Positions 8,998 through 17,315 of a stretch of 64,000 nucleotides of DNA are shown here, one piece after another. The translations under genes and the position numbers were made by a program. The stretch comes from an uncultured Pelagibacteraceae bacterium (GTDB lineage: Bacteria > Pseudomonadota > Alphaproteobacteria > Pelagibacterales > Pelagibacteraceae): assembly GCA_902583075.1 (NCBI GenBank), contig CACHUN010000001.1:62001-126000 (forward strand). The letters run 5' to 3'. The notes below the pieces were generated by a model, which saw nothing but the letters and a program-made list of their open reading frames with translations, searched no databases and was not told where the DNA came from. The first letter of the stretch is position 1, and the number at the start of each line of letters is the position of its first letter.

Positions 8998-9549
8998 TTA
9001 AAACCACTTAATACTACAGCCCATACTTGGAAATTGTTCTTTTGGACCATTGTTAGTTTTTGCAATCATTTTCAAAGCTTTTTTAAGTTCGCTATCTCCA
9101 CTTTCTATTGGTTTCAAATTTTTTAACTCTCTTATTCTTCCTCTATATTGAAGTTCAAGATCTTTGTTGTATCCAAAAAAATCTGGAGTACAGACTGCAC
9201 CATAAGTTTTTGCTACTTCTTGAGTTTCATCTATTACATATGGAAAATTAAAATTATGATTTTTTGAAAATTTAATCATATTATCAAATGAGTCTTCTTC
9301 ATATCTTTTTGGGTCATTTGACATTATTGCTATAGATTTAATTCCATCATTTTCTAATTCTTTACAATCTTCAACAACATTTTTGATCACTGCCAAAACA
9401 TATGGACAGTGATTACAGATAAACATTATTAGTGTTCCATTTTCACCCTTTGCATCATTTAGTGAAATTATTTTATTATCTGTAGATTTAAGTTCAAAGT
9501 TATCAGCTTTTTTACCGAAGTCACATATTGGAGTTTTAGTTAATGCCAT
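8998..9549 (-). CDS. Thioredoxin-fold redox protein (AhpC/TSA-redoxin type)
   Basis: The 183-residue cytoplasmic protein shows the peroxiredoxin/redoxin order: an N-terminal FELKSTDNKIISLNDAKG strand pair, then GTLIMFICNHCPYV with Cys45 and Cys48 as a CxxC pair. A VCTPDFFGYN cis-proline region lies near residue 120. This CNHCPYV subgroup is common in Proteobacteria as an uncharacterised thioredoxin-family protein. The substrate is unknown. It starts only 20 bases from the divergent carbonic-anhydrase gene and heads a minus-strand transcript with the GT4 and membrane-protein genes. Confidence 0.85.
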   Translation of the reverse strand: MALTKTPICDFGKKADNFELKSTDNKIISLNDAKGENGTLIMFICNHCPYVLAVIKNVVEDCKELENDGIKSIAIMSNDPKRYEEDSFDNMIKFSKNHNFNFPYVIDETQEVAKTYGAVCTPDFFGYNKDLELQYRGRIRELKNLKPIESGDSELKKALKMIAKTNNGPKEQFPSMGCSIKWF

Positions 9550-9569
9550 GATAAAAGAATATATAATTT

Positions 9570-10082
9570 ATGTTTTACGATTTAAAAGATAAAAAACCAA
9601 AAAACCTTGGCGAAAATTGGGTAGCACCAAACGCTGTTATAATTGGTGATGTAACATTAGATAAAAACTCTAGTGTCTGGTTTAATGCAACATTAAGAGG
9701 TGATATAGAAAATATTTATTTAGGAGAAGGGTCAAATGTTCAAGACGGAAGTGTTTTGCATACTGATCCGGGATATCCTTTAAAAATTGGAAGTAATGTA
9801 ACCATAGGTCATTTAGTAATGCTTCATGGCTGCACAATTGACGATAATTCTTTAATTGGAATCGGAGCTGTAGTTCTTAACAAAGCAAAAATTGGAAAAA
9901 ATTGTATCATTGGAGCCAAATCATTAATTACAGAAAATAAAGAAATTCCAGACAATTCTTTAGTAATGGGATCACCTGGAAAAGTAATAAGGCAGTGCAC
10001 TGATGGTGAAATTGATGCAATAAAACAAAACGCAATTAGGTACCAAGAAAATTGGAAAAAATATTCAAAGTCTATTTTTTAA
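9570..10082 (+). CDS. Gamma-class carbonic anhydrase family protein
   Basis: This 170-residue left-handed beta-helix protein is built of hexapeptide repeats (for example VIIGDVTLDKNSSVWFNA). Three histidines lie at the positions expected for the gamma-carbonic anhydrase zinc site: His64 (VLHTD), His81 and His86 (GHLVMLHG). The YrdA/PaaY-like bacterial group is often called gamma-CA-like, and activity is not assured. It starts 20 bases from the divergent redoxin gene. Its stop overlaps the next start by one base (TAATG), so the secreted protein that follows is in the same operon. Confidence 0.88.
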   Translation: MFYDLKDKKPKNLGENWVAPNAVIIGDVTLDKNSSVWFNATLRGDIENIYLGEGSNVQDGSVLHTDPGYPLKIGSNVTIGHLVMLHGCTIDDNSLIGIGAVVLNKAKIGKNCIIGAKSLITENKEIPDNSLVMGSPGKVIRQCTDGEIDAIKQNAIRYQENWKKYSKSIF

Positions 10083-10672
10083 TGAAAAAACTTTTTTATA
10101 GTTTTATAATATTAGTTTTATTAACTCAATTCTCCCAAGCTTTTGAAAGATTTATACCTTTAGAGCTTTTCACAGGTGGAAAAATTAGAAATGATACAGA
10201 AATTAAATTTACAAATGCTAATTTGGTGTTTGGCGAAAAGAAAAAAAAGAAAATTATAGGTCCCGAAGACTGGCATCATCCAGAAACTGGAGAAAAAATA
10301 AAAGTTTATAAAAGAACAAGAAAAGGGCAAAGTGGTCTCAAAACCCAGCTATTTACTGTAACTAACGATGGACAATGCATAGGAAGAATTTGGGATAGTA
10401 GACGTGGTGGTAGAATAATTGAAAACGGATGTAAATTTCCCTTGGGAATTTGGAAAGAGGGAGAAACCAGGTCTTTTGAAGGGTCTTCTGGGGGGAAACC
10501 TAGAAAAATTGAATTAACAATTTTAAAATTAGGAAAAAATCAAAATAGCAATCTTAAATTTAATTGGAAATTATATAATATGAAAAATGGAAAATTAATG
10601 GATGATAACGATTATACTTTTGCTCCAGGAAAAGCGATGATAGAATTAAATGACAAAAATATATCTAAATGA
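10082..10672 (+). CDS. Secreted protein of unknown function
   Basis: I chose the ATG at 10082 because it overlaps the preceding stop and gives a clean signal peptide of 18-20 residues ending FSQA. The in-frame start 30 bases earlier would put charged residues before it. The mature part (about 178 residues) is basic. It includes the run KKKKKIIGPEDWHHPETGEK and two cysteines (CIGRIW and NGCKFPLG) that may form a disulfide. No family is recognised. The next gene, a secreted metallopeptidase-like protein, overlaps it by four bases. Confidence 0.7.
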   Translation: MKKLFYSFIILVLLTQFSQAFERFIPLELFTGGKIRNDTEIKFTNANLVFGEKKKKKIIGPEDWHHPETGEKIKVYKRTRKGQSGLKTQLFTVTNDGQCIGRIWDSRRGGRIIENGCKFPLGIWKEGETRSFEGSSGGKPRKIELTILKLGKNQNSNLKFNWKLYNMKNGKLMDDNDYTFAPGKAMIELNDKNISK

Positions 10673-11538
10673 GAAAAGTATTTATAATTTTTATCGCTTT
10701 ATTAATATCTCTGAATACTGCAGTGGCTAATGAAAAATTTGAGTTTAGATACAATATTCATGAAAATTTACCAAAAAAATGGGTAACTGAATTCAAGAAT
10801 ATAATGGATGTTTTACAAGAAGTTCTACCTATTCAAAATAATATGAATGATTATCTCAAAAGTCCAGGAATGGATATCTATGCTTGGAAAAGTACAAAAA
10901 ATCCTTTTCCAGAAGTTAAGAATAATATGAAAGGTTCATGTATTTGCGGTGATGGTTCAACTAGATGGATGCAGATAGAAATACCAAGTAAAGAATTAGC
11001 AAAAAAATATATACACCGTTATTCTGTAATTGCTCATGAATATTTTCATGTTTATCAAATATCACTCTCAGAAAATAAACTATCAGACAGAGACTCACCA
11101 AAGTGGTTAACGGAGGGAGGAGCAAAAGTTTTTGAAGAAATGTATGTGAAACAATATTATGGAAAAGACAGTTTAAAAAATGATCTTTCAAGAAAAGAAA
11201 TGTGGAGTAAAAAGGTTTTAAAAGAACCTAGCCTTTACGAAAAACACAAAACGTCAAATAAAAGAGGAATGGATGGCAATTATACAGGCTCTGCCTTTAT
11301 GGTGCTAGTATTAGTAAATGAACTAAAGAAAAATAATTTTTCTGAACAACAAGCTTTTAAATTAGTTTTTAAAGATTTTTGGATTGAGAGAGCAAAGCAC
11401 AGAAAATGGGAAAAAGCATTTGAGCAGACTTTTAAAATGAGTTCTGGAGAATTTTATGAAAAGTTAAGTAAATATAAAAGAGTCGTAAAAAAAATCTTAC
11501 CGAGTAAGAACTTAAAAATTCAAGATATTTTTAGTTAA
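10669..11538 (+). CDS. Secreted HExxH zinc metallopeptidase-like protein
   Basis: The 289-residue protein has a signal peptide (cleavage near AVANE, residues 18-22). The zinc-peptidase motif HEYFH lies at 123-127, in the context SVIAHEYFHVYQ. A downstream WLTEGGA places Glu149 as the probable third zinc ligand, the gluzincin arrangement. Two cysteines (CICGDG, 91-93) precede the active site. I do not recognise the family beyond this. It would act in the periplasm, or be exported beyond it, on unknown proteins. Its four-base overlap with the secreted gene before it suggests a functional pair. Confidence 0.7.
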   Translation: MRKVFIIFIALLISLNTAVANEKFEFRYNIHENLPKKWVTEFKNIMDVLQEVLPIQNNMNDYLKSPGMDIYAWKSTKNPFPEVKNNMKGSCICGDGSTRWMQIEIPSKELAKKYIHRYSVIAHEYFHVYQISLSENKLSDRDSPKWLTEGGAKVFEEMYVKQYYGKDSLKNDLSRKEMWSKKVLKEPSLYEKHKTSNKRGMDGNYTGSAFMVLVLVNELKKNNFSEQQAFKLVFKDFWIERAKHRKWEKAFEQTFKMSSGEFYEKLSKYKRVVKKILPSKNLKIQDIFS

Positions 11539-11552
11539 TCCTTAACCAATCT

Positions 11553-11753
11553 TCAGAAAAGAAGGTCATTAACTGAGTAAATAATTAATCCTAAAATAAT
11601 TATAAAAAATATTAAAAAAGCTATTTGTTCACTAACTTTCTTAGTAACTCTAGTTTCACCCTTTTTAAATTTTCTGATTTGGAAAATACCAAATCTCATT
11701 ACAGCTAAGCCACCCAAAACAAGTGCTACAGCAATAATAAATCCACTTAACAT
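11553..11753 (-). CDS. Small two-helix membrane protein, unknown
   Basis: The 66-residue protein has two hydrophobic helices (about 3-25 and 45-63) separated by a strongly basic loop, KKGETRVTKK. The form resembles twin-helix hypoxia-induced (HIG1) type or other small bacterial membrane proteins, but I cannot assign it. It follows the PPOX-like gene by two bases on the same strand, so it is co-transcribed with it. Confidence 0.6.
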   Translation of the reverse strand: MLSGFIIAVALVLGGLAVMRFGIFQIRKFKKGETRVTKKVSEQIAFLIFFIIILGLIIYSVNDLLF

Positions 11754-11755
11754 TT

Positions 11756-12361
11756 TTACGGAATTAGCCAGCTTTGTTTATTACTTGTAATATCAAATCT
11801 TGCTCTTCTATGACCTTTTGCTGCAAGATAAAGCCACTCAATTTTTTCAATGTTGCATTGAATTACGGTAAAGTTTTTATAACCTTCTTCGCTTTGTTCC
11901 ATGTTAAAGCCTGATTTTTCTATTTCATCATCTAAACCAGATCCTGGTTCATCAATTTCTGTTCCAGGACCATTATTTACTAAATAACATTTACGACTTA
12001 CATGAGCTGTTTTTGACCATGATTGTTCTGTGATTTCATTGTCATGATTGACAACACATTTAACTTTTACTCTAAGCTGAATCTTTTCTTCTTTGTCATA
12101 GAATATGAGCGCTGCACTGCTGTTTTTTTTTAATTTTGGAATTTTATCTGATCTAATATCACTATGAAACTGAAGAAGATTATTTGATTGGTCAGATTTT
12201 CTAAGAACTACTATTCTTCCATCAAATTCTGATTGATCTCCACAAACAAAAACTGGAATCCTAAAAGGAGATGATCTATTCGTCACAGCATCATCAAGCA
12301 TAGACCATATTTTTTTCTTTATTTCAGAAAAGTCCTCATAGTATGGGACAGCATTTGACAT
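11756..12361 (-). CDS. Pyridoxamine 5'-phosphate oxidase-like FMN-binding protein
   Basis: The 201-residue split-barrel protein shows DGRIVVLRKSDQ and LQFHSDIRSDKIPKLKKN (about 47-85), followed by AALIFYDKEEKIQLRVK. This is the FMN-binding core pattern of the PPOX family used by Alr4036-like members. It ends with an IEWLYLAAKGHRRARFD segment like the PdxH C-terminus. It is not a convincing PdxH orthologue, so the reaction is uncertain. It lies between the dehydrogenase at 12366 (four-base gap) and the small membrane protein, all on one transcript. Confidence 0.78.
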   Translation of the reverse strand: MSNAVPYYEDFSEIKKKIWSMLDDAVTNRSSPFRIPVFVCGDQSEFDGRIVVLRKSDQSNNLLQFHSDIRSDKIPKLKKNSSAALIFYDKEEKIQLRVKVKCVVNHDNEITEQSWSKTAHVSRKCYLVNNGPGTEIDEPGSGLDDEIEKSGFNMEQSEEGYKNFTVIQCNIEKIEWLYLAAKGHRRARFDITSNKQSWLIP

Positions 12362-12365
12362 TGGA

Positions 12366-13241
12366 TTATTTCTTTTTTTTAAGCCTAGCGATCAGACTAG
12401 AACTATCCCAACGATTTCCACCCATTTTTTGAACATCAGCATAATATTCATCAACTATTTCAGTAATTGGGACCGGTGAACCATTTCGTTTTGCTTCTTC
12501 AATTACAATTTTTAAATCTTTTCTCATCCAATCAACTGCAAAACCATAATCAAATTTATCCTCAACCATAGTTTTATATCTGTTTTCCATTTGCCAAGAT
12601 TGAGCAGCACCTTTTGATATTGTTTCCATAACCTTATCAATATCTAATCCAGCATTTATACCAAAATTAATAGCCTCTGATAAACCTTGAACAACTCCTG
12701 CAATACACATTTGATTCATCATTTTGGTTAGTTGACCACTTCCTGATGGACCAATTAATTTTACTTTTTTACTATAGCAATCAATTACTGGTTCAGCCTT
12801 TTTGAAAACCTCTTCATCACCTCCAACCATAACTGTTAGAATTCCACCTTCAGCACCTGACTGACCTCCAGAAATTGGTGCATCTAAAAATGCAAATCCT
12901 TTTTCTTTTGCTTTACTATAAAGTTCTCTCGATACTTCTGCAGATACAGTTGAATTATCTACATAGATTGAACCCTCCTTAGCACTATGAAATAAACCGT
13001 TTTCACCTAAAGTAACTTGTTTCAGATCCTCATCGTTACCCACACAAGTAAAAATAAAATCAGCACCTTCTGCAGCTTCTTTTGGTGTTGAGGCCATTTT
13101 ACCATTATATTCAGTAATCCATTTTTCAGCTTTAGCAGTTGTTCTATTAAAAACAGTTACATTGTGCCCAGCTTTTGATATATAACCAGCCATCGGATAA
13201 CCCATTACTCCGAGACCTATGAAAGCAACATTACATGTCAT
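12366..13241 (-). CDS. Beta-hydroxyacid dehydrogenase (3-hydroxyisobutyrate / tartronate semialdehyde reductase family)
   Basis: The 291-residue protein has an N-terminal Rossmann fold with the family signature FIGLGVMGYPMAGYISKAGH (residues 7-26). The substrate motif DAPISGGQSGAEGG follows near 120, and the catalytic lysine lies in SGQLTKMMNQ near 172. The enzyme uses NAD(P) to interconvert a beta-hydroxyacid and its semialdehyde. The substrate cannot be fixed from sequence. Its start is only 11 bases from the divergent MFS transporter, so the two likely share a control region that runs into coding sequence. Confidence 0.88.
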   Translation of the reverse strand: MTCNVAFIGLGVMGYPMAGYISKAGHNVTVFNRTTAKAEKWITEYNGKMASTPKEAAEGADFIFTCVGNDEDLKQVTLGENGLFHSAKEGSIYVDNSTVSAEVSRELYSKAKEKGFAFLDAPISGGQSGAEGGILTVMVGGDEEVFKKAEPVIDCYSKKVKLIGPSGSGQLTKMMNQMCIAGVVQGLSEAINFGINAGLDIDKVMETISKGAAQSWQMENRYKTMVEDKFDYGFAVDWMRKDLKIVIEEAKRNGSPVPITEIVDEYYADVQKMGGNRWDSSSLIARLKKKK

Positions 13242-13252
13242 AAATTATTTAT

Positions 13253-14461
13253 ATGTTTAAAAGTTTAAGTTTAAAAGTAATTATTTTTGGTTTTATTTTT
13301 ACATTTTTTTCGTGTTTTGGACAGAGTTTTTTTATAGGACTGTTTAATTCTAGTATAAGAGAAACTCTTTCTATAACACATGGACAATTTGGCACGATTT
13401 ATGCATCAGCTACTCTATTTAGTAGTTTACTTCTAATATGGATTGGAAAAAAAATTGATGATGTAAATGTGATAAAATTTGCAATCTTTGTTACTATACT
13501 TTTATCATTTTCTTCTTTTTTCTTTTCCAAAACATCTTCAGTAGCTTTTCTATTTGTTGCAATTTTTTTAATGAGGTTTTCTGGACAAGGATTAATGTCT
13601 CATACAGCTTCAACTACCATTTCAAGATATTTTACAAAATCTAGAGGTAAAGCATTAAGCATTATTTGGTTTGGTTTATCTTCTGCAGAGTTCTTAATGC
13701 CTGTATTAATCGTTTATCTTTTAACTCTTATAGTTTGGCAGGATTTATGGGTAATCTTTTCTTTAATAATTTTAATTTGCTTACCGTTGGCATCTTATAT
13801 TTTAGTTAAAGATGTCAAATTAGATACTAGAGAGGGTAGTCAAAACAAAATTTTAAAAGAAGAAAATATAAAAAACTGGAAAAGAATAGAAGTTCTTGGA
13901 GATTATAGATTTTATATTGTTTCATTAAACATGTTGGCAATGCCCTGGATAGCTACAGGAGTATTTGTGTATCAATCATTCGTCACTAATTCAAAAGGGT
14001 GGGGTGAATACACAATTGCACAATCTTTTATGTCTTACTCAATTTTTTCTGTAATTACTTTAATTGTTGCTGGTTATTTAATTGATAAGTTTACAAGTAG
14101 AAAATTGCTAATCTATATGAATATTCCATTATTCTTAGGAACTTTAGTGATCATATATTTTGATGCTCCACAAGCTGCTTTTTTATTTCTTGGACTTGTA
14201 GGAATATCAAACGGTCTAGCAAACTTATTAGGATCATCAACATGGGCAGAAATATACGGTGTAAAATACATTGGATCTATAAAAGCTTTGACTACTGCTT
14301 TAATGGTATTTGCAACTGCTTTTGGTACTGCATTATTTGGCTTTTTTATAGATGCTGGATTTTCAATTGAAAAAATCGCATTTGTTGCAGCAATTGCTAT
14401 AGCATGCTCTATAGCCTTACTTTTTACTATAAGAAAAAAATTAAATCCAGTTTATCTCTAA
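13253..14461 (+). CDS. Major facilitator superfamily transporter
   Basis: The 402-residue protein has about twelve membrane segments in two halves, joined by a charged cytoplasmic loop (LVKDVKLDTREGSQNK onwards, about 183-215). The loop between helices 2 and 3 has the weak MFS motif WIGKKIDDVNVIKFA. The second half repeats the pattern as YLIDKFTSRKLLIYM. The substrate is unknown; a carboxylate or osmolyte is a guess from the divergent hydroxyacid dehydrogenase. The gap to that gene is 11 bases. Confidence 0.85.
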   Translation: MFKSLSLKVIIFGFIFTFFSCFGQSFFIGLFNSSIRETLSITHGQFGTIYASATLFSSLLLIWIGKKIDDVNVIKFAIFVTILLSFSSFFFSKTSSVAFLFVAIFLMRFSGQGLMSHTASTTISRYFTKSRGKALSIIWFGLSSAEFLMPVLIVYLLTLIVWQDLWVIFSLIILICLPLASYILVKDVKLDTREGSQNKILKEENIKNWKRIEVLGDYRFYIVSLNMLAMPWIATGVFVYQSFVTNSKGWGEYTIAQSFMSYSIFSVITLIVAGYLIDKFTSRKLLIYMNIPLFLGTLVIIYFDAPQAAFLFLGLVGISNGLANLLGSSTWAEIYGVKYIGSIKALTTALMVFATAFGTALFGFFIDAGFSIEKIAFVAAIAIACSIALLFTIRKKLNPVYL

Positions 14462-14467
14462 TACTGC

Positions 14468-14496
14468 TTGATTTTTTCACTATCGAGGTGTATCTA
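14468..14496 (+). promoter_or_regulatory. Candidate rpoZ promoter giving a near-leaderless mRNA
   Basis: TTGATT (14468-14473), exactly 17 bases, then TATCTA (14491-14496). Only seven bases separate the -10 from the rpoZ ATG at 14504, so transcription would begin at or within one or two bases of the start codon. An AGGTG at 14486-14490 lies 13 bases upstream of ATG, too far for a normal ribosome binding site and upstream of the expected transcript start. Confidence 0.5.
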
Positions 14497-14503
14497 ACCG
14501 TCC

Positions 14504-15022
14504 ATGGCAAGAGTTACAGTAGAAGATTGTATAGATAAAGTAGAGAGTCCTTATGAATTAGTTTTAGTTGCAAAGGAAAGAGCAACACAACTTAATTCAG
14601 GATTAGAACCCACATTGGATAGAGATAACGATAAAAATACCGTTATAGCATTAAGAGAAATCGCTGAGGAAACAATTAAAGTTCCAGATTTAACTGATGC
14701 AGCGGTCTATAAATTGAGAAAGCATGTTGAGCAGATAGATGATTCTTCAGAGGACGAAGATGATATAGGTGACGATTTTGAAAATCTTTATAAAGGTGAA
14801 ATTTCAAAAAGTGGAGTGCCAATCCTTCCTTCTAAAAGAGCTAGAAAAATTCCAGAAAAAATTCAAGTTTCTAAAGATGATTTAGCAGAGTTACAAAATA
14901 CACCTGAACAACCTTCATCTGAAACTGTTGATGACATGCAAGAAGAAGAGACTGATGTTTCGTTAGACGAAATGAAAGATCAAGAAGAGACTGTATACGA
15001 CGAAACTGAAAACCAAGAATAA
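14504..15022 (+). CDS. rpoZ: RNA polymerase omega subunit with long acidic tail
   Basis: Residues 1-75 match the omega fold: [29 protein letters not shown], quoted here as [16 protein letters not shown], then LREIAEE. Omega assists beta-prime folding and polymerase assembly. Typical alphaproteobacterial omega is somewhat over 100 residues. This one has 172, with about 85 extra residues that are rich in Asp and Glu ([19 protein letters not shown] and a Gln/Glu-rich end) and likely disordered. It stands alone, with its own candidate promoter, and ends one base before the convergent CoA transferase gene. Confidence 0.9.
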   Translation: MARVTVEDCIDKVESPYELVLVAKERATQLNSGLEPTLDRDNDKNTVIALREIAEETIKVPDLTDAAVYKLRKHVEQIDDSSEDEDDIGDDFENLYKGEISKSGVPILPSKRARKIPEKIQVSKDDLAELQNTPEQPSSETVDDMQEEETDVSLDEMKDQEETVYDETENQE

Positions 15023-15023
15023 A

Positions 15024-16166
15024 TTAACTAAATTCCTTTATTATTTTTTCCCTGTGCTCATCCAAATCAGGAATATTACCCCTAGTATTTTCATCTTTAT
15101 AGGTAGACATTTTGATTGGGTTTCCTGCAGATTTAAATTCACCAATAATTTTGTGGTATGATTTTACAATCATATTTCTTTCTTTAATTTGAGGATTTTC
15201 TACTGCTTGTTTTATATTAAAAATTGGTCCACATGGAATTTTTAATGCTTCCATTTCTTTTACCCATTCATTCGTAGATTTTGAACTTAATTTTTTCTCA
15301 AAAATTTCTTTTAATTGATCCATATTTTCACACCTTAATGAATTTGATTTAAATTTTTCATCATTCGTTATCTCAGAAATATTTAATACCTCACAAAGTT
15401 TTCCAAAAAGTTTATCATTACCTGCAGCAATAATTATGTAACTATCTTTCGTTTTAAAAGCTTCAAACGGAGCAATAGATGGATGTCTTGAACCCATTGG
15501 TCCTGGTATTTCATTTTTGGAGAGATATCTTGCTATTGCATTTTCTAAGATTGCAATTTGACAATCTAACATTGATACATCAATGAAAGTACCCTTTCCA
15601 GTTTTTTGCCTATCGTACAAAGCTGCATTTATTCCAATAGCAGTAAATAGACCCGCGGTAATATCACCAATAGAGGTTCCAACCCTTGTTGGTTCAGAAT
15701 TTGGATGGCCAGTTACACTCATTAATCCCCCCATTCCCTGAACTACCATATCGTATGCAGGTAATTCTTTTAAAGGTCCTGTTTGACCAAACCCTGATGC
15801 TGATGCATAAATTAATTTAGGATATTTTTTACTTATAACTTCCCAACCAAAACCCCACTTGTCTAATGTTCCTGGCTTAAAATTTTCTACTAAAATATCT
15901 GCCTTAGATAATATTTTTTCAAATATTTTTTTGTCATCTTCATTTTTTAAATTCAAAGCTATACTTTCTTTACCTCTATTTAATGACATAAAGTATGCAG
16001 AATAATCTTTAACAAAAGGTCCAAATTTTCGTGAGTCATCACCTATTTCTGGTGCTTCAATCTTTATAACTCTCGCTCCTAAATCTGATAGTATCATTGT
16101 ACAATAAGGTCCTACTAAAACCCTTGTTAAATCAACAACTAGTAAATTTTTTAATGGTCCATCCAT
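15024..16166 (-). CDS. Class III CoA transferase (CaiB/BaiF family)
   Basis: The 380-residue protein shows the family signatures LLVVDLTRVLVGPYCTMILS (residues 8-27), VENFKPGTLDKWGFGWE and SGFGQTGPL. The expected catalytic aspartate is Asp168, in GTSIGDITAGL. Such enzymes move CoA between acyl-CoA and a free carboxylic acid through an aspartyl-CoA intermediate. It is divergent from dctP, and malonyl-CoA decarboxylase lies beyond the TRAP genes. A role in activating the imported acid, plausibly malonate using succinyl- or acetyl-CoA, is inferred. Dicarboxylate-using members of this family exist (succinyl-CoA:glutarate CoA-transferase). Confidence 0.9.
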   Translation of the reverse strand: MDGPLKNLLVVDLTRVLVGPYCTMILSDLGARVIKIEAPEIGDDSRKFGPFVKDYSAYFMSLNRGKESIALNLKNEDDKKIFEKILSKADILVENFKPGTLDKWGFGWEVISKKYPKLIYASASGFGQTGPLKELPAYDMVVQGMGGLMSVTGHPNSEPTRVGTSIGDITAGLFTAIGINAALYDRQKTGKGTFIDVSMLDCQIAILENAIARYLSKNEIPGPMGSRHPSIAPFEAFKTKDSYIIIAAGNDKLFGKLCEVLNISEITNDEKFKSNSLRCENMDQLKEIFEKKLSSKSTNEWVKEMEALKIPCGPIFNIKQAVENPQIKERNMIVKSYHKIIGEFKSAGNPIKMSTYKDENTRGNIPDLDEHREKIIKEFS

Positions 16167-16192
16167 AATTAAATATATGACATTTCCTTATA

Positions 16193-16221
16193 TTGACTCT
16201 TACTCATAAGTTCAATTTAAT
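16193..16221 (+). promoter_or_regulatory. Candidate promoter of dctP
   Basis: TTGACT (16193-16198), 17 bases, TTTAAT (16216-16221), the same arrangement as before tctC at 3105. A strong ribosome binding site AGAGGGGG (16243-16250) stands five bases before the dctP ATG. The region is the 89-base divergent spacer shared with the CoA transferase gene. Confidence 0.45.
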
Positions 16222-16255
16222 ATGTTTATTAAATTAATTTAAAGAGGGGGAAAAC

Positions 16256-17266
16256 ATGTTTAAAAAAATAAGTTTTTATTTCATAACATTATTTTTAGCT
16301 TTCTCATTAATTGGATCAGCCTATGCAGTGACACTAAAAGCAAGTCACCAGTGGCCGGGCACTCCAAGGGCCGATGGTTCTTTTGATCCAAGACATGAAA
16401 TGGTTCAAATAATTGCTGATGAAGTTAAAAAAGCAGGTGTAGATTTGGATATTAGAATTTATCCTGCAAAATCACTTTACAAACCAAAAGAGCAATGGAA
16501 ACCAATGACTACTGGTCAATTAGATATTTCTGCATTCCCATTAGCTTATGCTTCAAAATTCCATCCAGAATTTGATGCAACTCTAATGCCAGGAACTGTT
16601 AAAAATCATGATCATGCTTTAAGATTTAATAAAGGCCCGATGATGACAGAGATCAAGAGAATCATTAATGATGCTGGTGTAGTTGTATTATCTGATGCCT
16701 GGCTTGGTGGTGGATTTGCATCAAAATCTAAATGTATAAAAAATCCATCAGATGCTAAAGGACAAGTAATGAGAGCAGCTGGTAAAGCATTTAACCAAAT
16801 GTTGGAAGCAGCGGGAGCGGGTATTCAAAGTATGCCTTCATCTGAGATTTATACTGGATTACAAACAGGAGTATTAACTGGTGCAAACACTAGTTCAGGA
16901 AGTTTTGTAAGTTACAAAATTTATGAACAAGTAAGCTGTGCAACACCTCCAGGAAAATTTGGATTATGGTTTATGTATGAGCCAATTTTGATGTCAAAAA
17001 TGAGTTTTGATAAATTAAATTCCAAACAACAAAATGCTTTAATGGAGGCAGGTAAAGTTGCTGAGAAATATATGACTGCGCAAGTCGAAAATTTAGATAA
17101 AAAATTTGAAGACGCATACAAAGCAGCAGGAGTTAAGTTAGTATATATGGACGCAAATGACCATGCGGCTTGGGTTGAGATTGCAAAACAATCTTCTCAC
17201 AAAGCATTTGCTGAAAAAGTTCCAGGTGGTGATAAGCTGATGGAAATGGCTTTAGCAGTTAAATAA
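16256..17266 (+). CDS. dctP: TRAP transporter periplasmic binding protein DctP
   Basis: The 336-residue protein has a signal peptide ending near GSAYA (residues 20-24). The TRAP binding-protein fold follows: LKASHQWPGTP at the mature start, then RIYPAKSLYKPKEQWKPMTTGQ. The family's arginine-bearing ligand region appears as GQVMRAAGKAFNQML (around 170-184), where the arginine normally pairs with a substrate carboxylate. It therefore probably binds an organic acid. It heads dctP-dctQ-dctM-malonyl-CoA decarboxylase and is separated from dctQ by a terminator hairpin. Confidence 0.93.
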   Translation: MFKKISFYFITLFLAFSLIGSAYAVTLKASHQWPGTPRADGSFDPRHEMVQIIADEVKKAGVDLDIRIYPAKSLYKPKEQWKPMTTGQLDISAFPLAYASKFHPEFDATLMPGTVKNHDHALRFNKGPMMTEIKRIINDAGVVVLSDAWLGGGFASKSKCIKNPSDAKGQVMRAAGKAFNQMLEAAGAGIQSMPSSEIYTGLQTGVLTGANTSSGSFVSYKIYEQVSCATPPGKFGLWFMYEPILMSKMSFDKLNSKQQNALMEAGKVAEKYMTAQVENLDKKFEDAYKAAGVKLVYMDANDHAAWVEIAKQSSHKAFAEKVPGGDKLMEMALAVK

Positions 17267-17280
17267 AAAGATATATAAAG

Positions 17281-17315
17281 AACCCCTATTTGAAAATTAA
17301 ATAGGGGTTTTTTTT
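17281..17315 (+). terminator. Rho-independent terminator-like hairpin abutting the dctQ ATG
   Basis: AACCCCTATTT (17281-17291) pairs perfectly over 11 bases with AAATAGGGGTT (17299-17309) around a seven-base loop. A run of T follows to 17315, and the dctQ ATG begins at 17316. The T-tract occupies the place of a ribosome binding site. It should end most dctP transcripts and let a fraction read into dctQM. Confidence 0.88.
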
